A stretch of DNA of 64,000 nucleotides from Zerene cesonia. Taxonomy: Eukaryota > Arthropoda > Insecta > Lepidoptera > Pieridae. The DNA lies in contig NC_052105.1 in the NCBI RefSeq assembly GCF_012273895.1, forward strand, positions 2,108,001 to 2,172,000, written 5' to 3'. The position numbers were made by a program, and so were the translations under genes. Below, piece by piece: positions 1 to 11,900 of this stretch. The notes under the pieces were generated by a model, which ran no database searches, was not told the origin of the DNA, and saw only the letters and a program-made list of their open reading frames with translations. Position 1 is the first letter of the stretch. Every line of letters begins with the position of its first letter.

Positions 1-199
1 GTAGTATTTCATATCAAATGAGAAAATAAGGAATGAACTTTTCATACGACATAATTTCAAACTCAAAGTTTTATAAACAGTAACAAATTGTGAGCATTGC
101 CGACGTCTAATGTCCTACATTTCCAACTTTAACAGTCACATAAAATTTCAACTTTGTTCTCGTAAAGATATATAAAGAAATATTTACCTTTGTTTGCAG

Positions 200-300
200 A
201 GTTAACCACAAATGCCTGCCGTGCTGTACAGAGAGTATGGCTTCGTTTTATTTAAGTAGTAATCAATCGACAGATTGCTGTCATTGCAGCAAAGATATTG
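200..300 (+). CDS. Exon encoding the Cys-rich lumenal segment
   Basis: The acceptor TTTGTTTGCAG ends at 199 and the donor GTAAGC starts at 301. The first base completes a codon begun in an upstream exon. The next 33 codons are open and hold six Cys (KCLPCC and DCCHC), and one G is left over to start the Gly codon finished by the next exon. The other two frames contain stops, and the Cys pattern supports this frame. Confidence 0.6.
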
Positions 301-1793
301 GTAAGCGAATGAGTAACAACGCACATTTTTGCGTCATATTAAATCAAATACAAGTCCTATAATAATGTAAGCATAAATTAGATGTTAATGAAAAATTAGC
401 TCTAAAATTGTATTCTTAAGACTTGTACGCTGCAATTGCAGATATAGTCTTTATCATAATTATGATTCTGGGACGAGCAATTTCTAGAAGGTCGGAGAAT
501 GCTTTCCCGGTCTCAGAAACTTTGAATCACTTTGAACATAACAAATAAAATTATATATAAGCGTAATATTATAATTTATTAAAAAATAATGTATAAAATA
601 AAAAAATTGTTTATTATTTTATACTTTAAATAGTAAACTAGTGAATAAATGGCAATTAGTATTGGATATAAAGAGAACCAGACTAAGGAAACATGTATAT
701 TTATTTGGCAATTTATATGAAAGATATGAAGGAATTTCAGCGTCAAACTGTGTTCAAAGCTTTGAAGGCTTTGACTGTTGTATAGGGTATAAATTAATGA
801 GTTTTACTTTTTGTTGTTGATCTGTATTTGTGGTGTTGAATAAACGTTATATCTTTCAAAATGGTGTAAAATAAAGAATTTGATTAATTAAATTGAAATA
901 ATCACAAATAGGGGGCTGTTCGAACGGTTCATCAGCGGGCAAGCGTCGCATTGCGGACAACATTGGGTCGCATATGACCGCTTCGTTTTTTGTCGACGAC
1001 GCAAAAACCGCGCCAAATATCTTGGACCGTGATTTATTGATAGTGTGGAGTGGCGCGGCGACGGCTCTTTTGGTCATAGCTCTTGTTATTGTGATAAGGG
1101 TGAGGGAATTTTCTTTGGTTTTTGTTAAGGGCACAGCGTTTTTTTGGATGCAAGGTTCTGATTTTGTGTGTATTGCATTAGATTTTGCACCTTTTGAGGT
1201 AGTCTTCTAAGAGTTTTTTGTAATGTTGTGTAGTTTTTATTACGTGTAGGTTGTAGTCTTGTGTGTGTATATTGAGTTGTTTTTGCTATTACATTTTTCG
1301 GTTGCGCCTTTTGAAGTTTTTCTGTTTGTCCGTTTCATATGCTTTTGTAGATTATTATGTAGCCTCATATAGATAAGATTAAACAATGTCGCTTTTATTG
1401 TGTTTTTTTTTTTTGCTATAATCTGTGAAATGACCTCAATTAAAAAGGAACAAAATTTATTTGCGAATTTAATTCATTCTTTGGAATTTATAATTATAAC
1501 ATATAATTATAATTTAATTAATTCTTTGGAATTTATTTCAAAATTCATTATGCACTTCTAGCATCGACTAAAAGTGCATAATGCGAATAGGTTATCTGAC
1601 AATACAACATTTTAACATGTATATTTGATTCCAGATCAAAATAAAACGTCGAAAGCACCTCACTCTATACCCAAAGACAGTATATTCTCAACTAACCACA
1701 GTGGACGAGGACTTGAATAGTCTGTCTCTTTCCAACACTAGCACGCTGAAAGTGACAGAAGGCGTGACAAATGTACTCGAGGAACCAACTTAG
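200..1793 (+). CDS. C-terminal exons of a single-pass membrane protein, probably a furin-like proprotein convertase (Fur2/PCSK5-like); 5' part lies outside the window
   Basis: Three exons, 200-300, 912-1099 and 1635-1793, join in frame (phases match at both introns) and end at TAG 1791-1793, giving 148 residues. In order: a cysteine-rich lumenal segment (CLPCC, then DCCHC, then GGC, with NQS and NGS glycosylation sequons), a GKRR basic site, about 35 mostly polar residues, a hydrophobic helix of about 21 residues starting LLIVWSGAATALL, then a basic stop-transfer run (RIKIKRRKH) and a roughly 50-residue cytoplasmic tail. The tail has YSQL, a Tyr-x-x-hydrophobic adaptor motif, followed by the acidic DEDL. 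In furin-type convertases, which cleave proproteins at basic sites in the secretory pathway, Cys-rich repeats precede the membrane anchor, and tail Tyr and acidic motifs direct Golgi/endosome cycling. The catalytic domain is upstream and unseen, so the family is inferred. Another Cys-rich type I receptor is the main alternative. Confidence 0.55.
301..911 (+). other. Intron between the Cys-rich exon and the TM exon
   Basis: This is AT-rich sequence bounded by GTAAGC and a weak AAATAG acceptor. The acceptor has little polypyrimidine, but it is the one that restores the phase of the upstream exon. No repeat or ORF of note was seen inside. Confidence 0.55.
912..1099 (+). CDS. Exon encoding juxtamembrane stem and transmembrane helix
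   Basis: The exon supplies GG to complete the split Gly codon, then runs open for 62 codons. It covers GCSNGSS, GKRR, a mostly polar stem, and the transmembrane helix ending VIVIR. The donor is AAGG|GTGAGG at 1100 and the exon ends in phase 0. Its GC content is clearly above the flanks. The reading frame continues past the donor to a TAA at 1208, but that extension loses the basic stop-transfer region and reads as intron. An alternative acceptor at CATCAG (ending 935) would drop eight residues in the same frame. Confidence 0.6.
1100..1634 (+). other. Last intron, with a 12-bp hairpin and an internal direct repeat
   Basis: Bounded by GTGAGG and GATTCCAG. It contains a T-rich run (1407-1416), a direct repeat around ATTCTTTGGAATTTAT (about 1477 and 1521), and a perfect inverted repeat CATTATGCACTT / AAGTGCATAATG at 1546-1557 and 1572-1583. 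Confidence 0.55.
1635..1793 (+). CDS. Terminal exon encoding the cytoplasmic tail and stop codon
   Basis: Fifty-two codons plus TAG, phase 0, after acceptor ATTCCAG. The start IKIKRRKH directly continues the membrane helix of the previous exon, as a stop-transfer signal should. Further on are YPKTVYSQL (tyrosine sorting motif), DED, a Ser/Thr-rich stretch, and the C-terminus VLEEPT. Confidence 0.65.
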   Translation: MKIKRRKHLTLYPKTVYSQLTTVDEDLNSLSLSNTSTLKVTEGVTNVLEEPT

Positions 1794-2395
1794 TAAAAAC
1801 TCAAATAGTATTATTTTCACTGCAGACTGATACGTAGAAAGTTCATAGAATCTGTATATATTACATAGATAATCGTAGCTTATAAAATGACCAAATAAGA
1901 AATTGTTTAAATTGTTTGTTTTGCGATTTGTAACTGAAAATTATTTATGGCGCTGAGGTTAATTACATGTATACATGATGGCTTATGCCGCTTTTCATCT
2001 ATGGAAATTTAGGACTCTTTGTGTGTATTATGATTTTTGTATTTAAGCATACAATGTGAACTTTTTAAATTCAATTACATAGTCGAGTTTGTTATACAAT
2101 GTAAGTATTGATTTATGATCTATTTATTCAATTTAGATACGAAGATGTAGCAATTTGGTCACAGATGAATTTTATTAACATCGTTATTTTCTTGTGTTTG
2201 ATTACGCGAGTATTATACATTTAGAAATTAAAGACTTTAAAGTTAATCGTTATTTTGTTCATTTAAACAATCAAAATGTAACAATTGTTAATGTTAAATA
2301 ATTAATTTCTTCACTATTTTTGATGGTAACCCACTCAATTGAACGACCATGCTAACAGTGTTATCTTATGCAATAAAATACCATTTAGTTTAATG
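1794..2395 (+). other. Probable 3'UTR of the membrane-protein gene
   Basis: No coding frame follows the stop. The first canonical AATAAA is at 2372-2377, with T/G-rich sequence after it (ACTGTTTGTTGGATT near 2420), so cleavage is likely around 2390-2400. An ATTAAA at 2227 is an alternative signal. Confidence 0.4.
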
Positions 2396-5300
2396 TTTTA
2401 GCTAATACATATCTTTACTGTTTGTTGGATTATCTCGATGCAATTGTTCCGCGATGTACATAAAGATAAATCAATTATGTAACGTAAAATTAGATATCGT
2501 TATGTAAATATGTAAATAATCATATGTAAATATATTGATGGTTTTTATTACGGATCCGTTTGTTTTATTTAATATCTCCATCAAATTACTAATGAATAAT
2601 AAAAAGCTTTCAAATTTAAGTTGATTATTATCTCAATACTCGTATTATATGTTGTCTTATTAATATCACAATGACTGAGAAAAATTCGTGAGTTAATGAC
2701 CTCGAAAACATACTATCTAGATACAAACACACAGGCATTCATCTATATATTTTATTTATAATAGTTCTGTTTCTGAAATCCAAATATATCTGCTTTTTTA
2801 ATGTGGGTATTTTCATCGTCCTCTTAATATTATACGAGAGAGAGGGCGAATTTATGATATGATTTTTATATCAGAGATGTTAGCAAGCTAGAGAGTGATA
2901 TGGGCTTCTTTAAACACGTATGAAAAATCACATTCCCAAAGGAATTTCCTTTGATTTCGTAGACAATAATTGCAGCCACTAATAAAGTGAGATTCTTCAA
3001 ACATCCCACATTAGACATCATAATTCAAACCCTCCTATCACGACAATCGTACTCATTTGACAGGTGAGACTCGAATGGCTCGGAACGGAATAGCCTTATG
3101 ATAAATGACGTCACAACGGAGTATTACATGACAGCTGATAAGTATTATGGTTTGAAATGGACTAGAATGAATTATTTTCGGAACTGTATATTTGTACTAA
3201 TTATTGCTGTCAGAGAGTATTGAAGGGAACTGTTTATTATTTATCTGACTTGACAACAGGCATTGAAATAAAATGGAAATATTGATAGATTAGTGGGGAT
3301 ATTTTATTTAAACATAGTTTCAAATATTTGTGTAGACACATACTGCTAAATATTGTTTTTGTGGATTTTCAATAGGAAAGTTTCCCACTTGATGTTAAGA
3401 GGTCACCAAAAAATAGTAACAAAAGAAAGAATTGAATGCCCCAATGTTGTGAACCATCTGGAATACCACAGGTTCTATTTACGTGTAAGAAAGAAAAAAG
3501 GAAAGCAACATTTATTTATCGGTATTAGCATAACACACATATGAAACAAGTTATACAAATAATTAACAAATAGATGATTCAATAAATAGTAAGTTAAGTA
3601 CTAAAACGAAAACAAATCAAATTTAACAGTTATTATAATAAATAAATAAGGATAAGAACGTATCTGTTAACATGTAGTAATAAAATATTTACATTCTCAA
3701 TCCAACATTTTGTATATACCAGACATTTATGATATATATTTAATGCTTGACTTTCATGAAACATTATTTTAGAATATAAATCAAAAACGAATTAGAAACT
3801 TCTCATTTCGTAATATTTATGATAACCCATAATTCAGGCCGGGAGCGTATTACGTTAAATATTCATTAAGGGATACAGTAATACAAGACGACGCCTAAAA
3901 ATTACGCTATTACCTAAACTACAATAAAAACGAATTGCTCTCATGCTCACAATATGTCACCTGCTTTAATATTTGCCTCAAGTTTAGTAAGAATAATTTA
4001 AAAACTGTAAACTTACTGGAAACTGTATTAATAAACACCGAATTAGAAAAAAACTATACTATAGGCATTTTAATGTAGATGTTATATAAATAACGTTAAA
4101 ATCGAAACGGTTGGATGGATTTGAAACGTTACCATCTCGGGAGTAAGCTAATTTTCTGGAATTGATTTTGTGTTGTCTGCGTATGCTGTCATTTATAAGC
4201 AAGAAGTGCGTGCGTTATAAACTTTTATTATTTTATAAAAATCTCTATTACAGTAAAATTTCAATAATCGATGAAAAATTAGATTTAATTATAATATAAT
4301 TAGTAACACTATTCATGATAGATTAATCAAGCTGTACTAATTATCAGTTCAAAACACGTATAAGACCGTCCTCAAATACCTTAGCACAATATTTGAACAC
4401 GACAACAAAACACATTTTTGTCACACACAATTTTACAGATAACATAATCAGCGAAATGAACATCGACATTTTAAAACGTTCACCGAGCGACAAAGCCGTG
4501 TGTCCCATTTGTTACTCGTGAGATAAACACTGTCGCGTCCGGAATACATCTTCTGGAAGGGAACAAATGCCGTGAGAAAATAAGCCTGTATTTCTACTCG
4601 ATGAATGAACCATATTATGGAGTCAGAATCCGCGCTTTTGTACCCTAATGTATACTTAAGATGAGCTCTTGAATAACGTTCGCGATTTAGAAAATTTTAA
4701 TTAAATCCTTTGCTTTAGTCTAGAAAGTTGGATAGGTCTTGCGGTTTAAATTGCTGTGCAGATCGTTTTATTGAAGATGGAAACGCTCCATTTTTTAATA
4801 TTAATTCAATAATGTTGTATAATATTGTAGTTATATGCTGTAGCCCCGTAGCAGTTGTAGATGTAATTCGTAGCAAGCGTAGACATTCGTAGAACCCTCA
4901 AATCAAAATGTTTTAAACGTTTATTGTAATATACGAACACTACATTCGGTAATATCTGCGAAGAAATTTAATCTGCGATCGTAACACGAGCGTCCTATAT
5001 AATTATAACAATTATTTACCATACGTTGTGTATAATATTACCAAGGAAAACGTTCATTAAGACCCTTATAAGGCTGTTTCGTAATGTCCATCATATTTTT
5101 TGATAACGTTGCGGGAAATAAATGTAAATTTCTCACCTTACTCCCTACTTACTCAATCATGTTCCCTCGCGTTCATTTGTTCAATTACAATAATAAAATT
5201 GTACAATGAAACTGGTAAGATTTATATCAACAATAAATACTTATAACTCAGGAACATTTTTTTATTGCTTTACTCTGAGGTTTTTTCGCGCAAACAAAAT

Positions 5301-5400
5301 TGCAGTATTTTTAATAAGAACATTAAATTCGAACTGGGGACACACATTTGTGAGTCTGAATTAGGACACACATTGATGAGTATAAATATGTTGTCATATG
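2396..5400. other. Intergenic, no gene recognised
   Basis: AT-rich sequence without a credible exon or complete repeat. A less AT-rich block at about 4440-4660 has no ORF and matches none of the repeat families recognised in this window. Confidence 0.4.
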
Positions 5401-5489
5401 TTATTTAATGATTCATCATCATCATCATCAGCCCATATATGTTCCCACTGCTGGGACACAGGCCTCCTATGAGGGTTTATTTAATGATT
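5401..5489 (-). repeat. 5'-truncated SINE tail with perfect 13-bp target-site duplication
   Basis: The insert at 5414-5476 is a (CAT)n run followed by CAGCCCATATATGTTCCCAC and a CTGCTGGGACACAGGCC segment. This is the reverse complement of the tail I know from tRNA-headed lepidopteran SINEs of the kind seen at 41561. TTATTTAATGATT flanks it on both sides (5401-5413 and 5477-5489). Only about 63 bp of the element inserted. Confidence 0.65.
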
Positions 5490-6724
5490 AGAATATATAT
5501 ATTAAAAATTCCAGATACTCTCTTATCACCAGCTAAGATCGTGATAAAGCGCTTCCGCTTTTCGCTGTTGTATGAATGCTAATATTAATTTGAAACATAA
5601 ATATAAGACGACTTTATTATAGTGATAAACCTTGTTATTTCTCCTTAAACACAAAAATTAGCTGATACTAAAACGACGTTAAGGTAGTACATAATATTAT
5701 CATTTTTTATAGGTTCATGTACAAAACTAATATTTAAACCCCAGTCATTTTACACAAGGGGCGCCGGCGTCAACATCGGAACAAACATTTTAAGACTTGG
5801 ATGGATTGCGTTTTCACTTAGCGTCACTGAAGATAAAACCATGAAAATACTATGCTGAAGTCTGAAATACTACAACATATTTTTGAAAGGGCTCGATCAC
5901 TCCATTCTACCAGTGATATTCATTATAACCGAGTTGTCCTTGATTTGCGACCTAATCCCATAAAATGTCTTAATTGAAAATTTGCAAATATTAAATATAA
6001 TAAATAATTGACTTTAGTTGACTTTATTGGGTACTGACTTTGATTTGACTTTTAATTTCTATTTGGAGGTGGTTCTATTATTTATTAAAATAATTTAATT
6101 TGTGATAAATAAGTAAAATCTTATGTATTCTTATTCAATACAATAATTTACACATCATCCACTTGTAATCTGAATAATAAAGAGAGAATATCTTTCATAA
6201 AATCGAATAATTGTTCTAAACAACGCTAAGCTAGAGGTAAATTAATACGGTAAAAGTCACCTGTAAAATGAAGCTATTGAGATCTCCTTCAAGATATAAA
6301 TTCTTCGTCAGTAATTTTCTCGAAAAGCACAATCTTGCCTTCGAAGGTTTATTTAGTTTTAACACAGTGCAAGACTTGAAGTGTATGTAATTAAGCTGAG
6401 AAATCTAGTTTCAAGATTTGCTTAAAGAGTGGCTCGTTACCTCGAAACTTAGGTACTGTGAAAATCTTATTCAATTATCTAAACTTTACTGAATTCTCTG
6501 GCCACGACTTTTGCTTTTGCAAATTGTTTTTTTCTATACTATACCTACTTGGAATTATGTACAAAATAGAAAGATAGATGCGTCACAATTCAAATATTAA
6601 ATCAACATATAATAAAAGCATAAAAGACAATAATTTAGTTCCGAAATCATATTAACCGTACCTCAATGCATAGCAATATACTTTAAATGCTTAGCGTCTA
6701 TAAAATTAGTCGACACATAATAGC
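5490..6724. other. Intergenic, nothing recognised
   Basis: AT-rich with a short CG-rich patch at 5758-5775. No exon-like open frame or named repeat. Confidence 0.35.
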
Positions 6725-6910
6725 ATGAGCGCTTACGATCACAAAGGTCTCATGCAGGATCCCGAAATAATTAACATGGACGGGATTAACAAACTCATTA
6801 GAGCGGAGAAAGTTTTTGACAAATTGCAGCGGACAGCGCGACAGTTTACTATATCACCACAACTGTCATCCCCACGCCGCAGAGTTGTGCAACGTTGTGC
6901 CACTGAATAA
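6725..6910 (+). other. Unassigned 61-codon ORF, possible small protein or exon relic
   Basis: The ORF has a true ATG with A at -3 and ends in TAA. It reads MSAYDHKGLMQDPEIINMDG and continues with a charged, helix-prone stretch (INKLIRAEKVFDKLQRTARQ) and an Arg-rich end. It is less AT-rich than its flanks, and an AATAAA lies about 215 bases downstream (near 7125). I recognise no family. An ORF this short is expected by chance in a window of this size, so the protein-like composition is the only support. Confidence 0.15.
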
Positions 6911-8721
6911 CTGGAATTTATTGTTTTAACTTGCTCTGTGTTCTGGTGATAAGTTTATAAGCGTACGGTATGGAAAATTGTAAAATTAAACGCGTTTCCA
7001 TTGGAGAATAAGTGACGGCTGAGAATCTGTATTGGTATTAGATATTAAATAATGATGTCCCATGGGCGTTTATAGCGTCGACGTAATTATCAGAATTTCA
7101 CGATTTCTTTTGTATGTAAAAGCTCAAATAAAAAAAAACTAAACTTTAAAATAATAATAAAAAATCTCTTTAATAAATAATTTTTGTTTTCTAGTTGCTA
7201 AAAGTATCCGAATAAACGTTTAGATCATATTTTAATTTTTTGTTTTATAATATTTAACAATATGTTGTGTTGCATGTATCCAATTTAATTTCATTTTAAA
7301 TTACTAATACAACGTTAACATATCCCTTAACAATTCAAATCTACTCTAGATCAGGTTAAAACAAATTCTTTTTCAGCCTAAATTTCCAAGTACAATTACT
7401 GATTCTTTTAATCTAGCCTTATAAATAGTCAAACTCTTTAGAAATTAACATTAAGAAAGGGAATTCTTTAGAAAGGCACATTTCGCAATAAATACAAAGC
7501 ACGGGAAATATTGCAAATTAATCTGGTTCCCATTCGAGAGCTGACACTTCTGGATTTTACATTGATGCCGTAATTTATTCGTGAATTTTAATTTAATTTT
7601 TATTCTTTATTAGTAGAACGATGTCAAGTTTAATAAAATGGGTCAAGTGTGTTATTATGTTCTCATAAGCTTAAATATACGGGGCTTCAGTGTAGCGGTG
7701 ACAGATTAATAGGTATTCGTATCTCTACAGTAAATGTTTATTTCATTTCGGATTATATTTTTATCTGTACCCCGATTGAGATCGTAGATTATTCATTAAA
7801 GAGGGTTAAGTATTCAAGCATGAGAGGATCGGGTCAATATGTTGAGTACTGTATCAGTTTAAATATACTTTAATGAGGACTTTTTATAATTATGAACGTG
7901 ATTTATGAACTAAATTATCCATAGATTTGTAGAAAGTTTGTTTGTTTTAATGCATTGTTCTGACACCATCTTTTTGTATGCTCTTTCAAAATATTCGTGT
8001 ATACCACGGCCTGTTATAAAACAATATATATTATAATTTGAAAATAATTTTAAAGATTCCATTTTTTAATTACATTTCTAATCGTTATTTACATGACATG
8101 GAGATTGAAAAAATATATTATATACATAAGGTTAGATAATGGAAATAAGGTTACTACATAAGGTATGAATTAAACACCAAAAATTCATGAAAATTAGTGT
8201 TGTAAGTAATGGTGTAACAAATAAATGAAGTTCGCATTATATGCTGACGTTTTAAGTTCGGGAGATCAAAAAGTTATCAAAAAGAGCTACGGTATTTCAT
8301 GAGGTCAAGATCAAACGTTTTACGGGATTATCAAAGATCCACGGCTTTTTAGGAAAGTCAGTTCATCTTTTATGTCTTTTTGTTTTAATAATGTAAGTAT
8401 TATAACTCAAAGTAAGCTGTAAGCTCATTTCACAGAAACCTTCTTAGAATAATCTGGAATCTTTTTAGTTAAGCAAAACCATATAACTATAGAATAAAAT
8501 TGTATTACATATATAATATTCGAACACATCTTGTTATTGTGCTTTCTAGCTAGCTATGTTTGTTACCCAGAAGTTTACGTAGGTAAAATATAATTAAATT
8601 TGATATTTGTGATGGTCAGTTAAAAACATTCGATTGAAATTAATAAATAACTATTTTTGGCGCGCGAAATCAATATCTTCCGCCCATTTAATCGATTCAT
8701 CAGTCAAAATCCAAATTCCTC
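6911..8721. other. Intergenic, nothing recognised
   Basis: AT-rich, with poly-A/T runs and no repeat family I can name. Confidence 0.35.
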
Positions 8722-8775
8722 ATGCGAAACGTTATAAACATACAAAAGTTTTCTCTTTATAATATTAGTGTAGAT
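8722..8775 (-). mobile_element. Helitron-like 5'-end remnant (reverse orientation)
   Basis: AAACATACAAAAGTTTTC followed by TTTATAATATTAGTGTAG is the inverted leading end shared by many lepidopteran non-autonomous Helitrons. The rest of the element is not recognisable. Confidence 0.4.
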
Positions 8776-8859
8776 TTAGATACTGTAATACTTAAGTCAG
8801 TAAATAAACTAATGAAGGACAAGGTACCACTTTATCTGCATTTATGTTCTGTACTGTGA

Positions 8860-8985
8860 CCTGACACCAGCATGCCAGCCAGTATTCAGACGAAAGCCAT
8901 GTCGATGGCTCTGACGGCAGCACGCTGTGGCCTGTCGTCAAGGCTTAAAGCTTCGATAGGCTGTGAATTTGTGAGCGATTGAATT
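8860..8985 (+). other. GC-rich block with a 36-codon ATG ORF ending at a possible splice donor
   Basis: This CpG-bearing island of about 120 bp sits in AT-rich DNA. The plus frame from ATG 8872 to TGA 8982 reads MPASIQTKAMSMALTAARCG and continues to CEFVSD. A GTGAGC donor-like site at 8971 would end a 33-codon phase-0 exon. It could be a first exon, a conserved non-coding element or an unrecognised repeat. Confidence 0.2.
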
Positions 8986-11900
8986 CAAACTAGTAAGCTT
9001 TAAGAGTTTTCTAATTCAATATTCTTATATAGCGATAAATTTTATTTCAAATAAAAGTCAATAAAGAGTATACATTTTACTGATAAACGATAATACATAA
9101 ACGAATTTATTATTGATAATGACGTGTAAAGTTTTATTTTATTTAATGAGTTTATATATTGTAAAGTAAATGTGATCAGTTAATTAGTAATAATTGAATC
9201 TTTACTATATAGTAAATTCATAAAAGTGTACCTAAAGTATAAAATTTGTATGCCAATTGTTCAGCGAATTTATTGTGTGAACTACTCGTATGTTAATTAT
9301 AATCAATCAATGTTAAGGTCATACTACTACATTTCAGACAAACAAATGTTTATTATTTAATTTATTACCAAGTAGTATTAGTAAGATTTGTTTATAAATT
9401 TATTAGTGTGCGACGATTAAATGGTTAATAATAACAAATAGTGATAGCTATATATAATACGAATGTTTGAAGTTATCATATATGTAAGAATACGAGCATG
9501 TATATTAACATTATATTTCTCATTTCAGGGAGATTCGCGTTTTTGAACTTTAAGACTCCATCAAGTTACATCAGCCTCGTTTTATGAGGCCCTAGAGCGT
9601 AAAGTCCATCCATGTTAACCACCAATAAAAGTAGCGAAAATAAAATCTTCACTGACACAGTCATAAGAGCAACCTTCTATTTATCTTGTTGACAAATATG
9701 GGGGTCAAATGCGACGTCCTTTGTTTCAACATACCAATCATTAATCATTTTTATGTTTGTAATTAATAAGACTGTAACGACGTTGTTGATTTCTAATGAT
9801 ATTGATGTAACTGAATTATTTTTCTATATCGTCTGGCCATCTGTTATTTTATTGTCTATCGTTGTTCTTGCTCATTGTTTTCTGGCATTTCGTTTATTGT
9901 TCGGTTTCGATATAAAATATTTATAGGGTGTGCTCAAAGCTTATACTTAATGGAAACAAATATTAATATTTATTTGTGGAGTATGTGAAGCGGGTTATTG
10001 GTTATAAAGGTATGTTATTACCATGTGCTTCGTATGTAATATATTATTGTAACAACTATTTAGGTCGCGTGTTTAATACTATAATGATGTTTGTTTTCCG
10101 TTATGAAAATACACAATACTTTATTGGAAATAAATATTGTGAAGTCTTACGACTTATTGAAACAAATTATCAGGAAAAAATTTAAGGATGGAGATATCAA
10201 AGGAGATATCAGAGGTGATGGGATGGATGGAGTATCATTACCGCCATCGACAGCCAATTGGGTTCTCACTGGGCCACATATTTACGAGCGTGTTGATATT
10301 GTTATACTAAGAGTAGAGATAAAGTCATATTTCTATTTCATGTTTCTGGGACTAATTGCTGGTGTGTATGACATCGACGCATAAATCTCTTTGTCACTTA
10401 ATGTATATAATATCAAATATCATAATCTAGAGAAAAAAATTAAAAAAGTTTTGAAATACAAATCAACGTCTATAAACTTTATTCTAACGCTTCTCATCGG
10501 TATTTAACATAAAATTCAGTGTTGAAGAAACTGTAGTTGAAAAAGTTTTTGAATATTAAATTATAGCGCGATGCATATTTAAAGCGGCTTCCGTGAGCTC
10601 CGTGGCTTGGTAAATTGAGAAGTGGATTAGGCAAATCACTTTTCATTCCATCTCGTGCTCAACGAAGTTTGCCCTTTTAAATTTAGTATCTTGGGGCAGC
10701 AATGGGTAACGCGCGGATGCGAGCGCTTACGCGTGTTTCGAAGAGAGATTAAAATACGCTTTATCGGTTAATATTTTCTGTTAAATTAATTTGCTGTAGG
10801 TCGAGATAGGTAATTAAACGTAGATAATCATTAAATCAGTGAAAAAGTGTATAAGTCTTTCATCCATCTCTTCCTCTTTCGAAGTTTTTCTATATCATAG
10901 CGTTATAAAATCATCTCTATTTCGTATAGAATTGATTGAAGGTATAATGGAGAAATATCGTTTGTTAAAGACAAGAATATTGAGTTGCGAAATAAGAAGC
11001 TAAACTGAAAAGCTTTTAAAGATACGTTTAAAAATAAATGTATTCTGAGAAATATCGAATTTGATTATTTATAATCGCTTACCGCTTTCGCTGCTGCAAT
11101 GTGGAAGGTAACAGTGAACAGTTTGCCGATTATCTTCCCTCGAAAGTGGAACGAACTGGGAGCTATTAGTTTATATTTTTCAACAGCAATCTTTCTTCAT
11201 CATTAGGTAAGAACAGGTGTTGTTTATGGAATGGAATAAAATGTACTATAAAATATGGAATGTAATGTAGATTGGATGGGTCGGACTCGGGTTGGCTGTA
11301 ATGTTTGTCAAGGTGAGAATCAGATTTATGGCTGTGTGTCTTTGTGTGTGTGTGTTTTTTTTTCCAAATGCGAAGATACGAAGATTTATAGAAAACGGCC
11401 AGAGATTACATTTTTATTTTATGCAATAGATTTATTATTAGTTTCATTTCAAAAGATTAATAACTAAATTCCGTTCACTAATTATTGTATTATTAGGTAG
11501 TACAAAAAATTAAATTCATTGGTAGTATACAGAATTGATTTAACACATGCTTAGGTATACTAGATAAACAAAGCGTAAATATTGTTTTCCTAAGTAGTAT
11601 TATAACTATTACATAACTCTTGCGTCATATCACATGCCATCTTAAATTAAAATTATGTATCGAATGTATCAAGATTACATAGGCGATATTGAAGGATCCG
11701 GGTCCCATGCAAATTCACTATTTATTCACAAATAACATCGTCCGTCCCTTTGACAAGGGTCAAATACCGCCGTTCCATATTTTCACACATTTTTTTGTCA
11801 AGTGGACAGTTTCTACCTCCATATATTACGCGAAACGAATTCGTAAAGGGTTGATTTGTATAATGAACCCCGAGGTATGATGAATTGGCAGACTCGGGTG

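Noticed and set aside
974..1210. A free-standing 78-residue small membrane protein
   Set aside because: The frame extends upstream of the ATG, and a donor at 1100 joins it in phase to a better tail exon. It is the TM exon of a larger gene.
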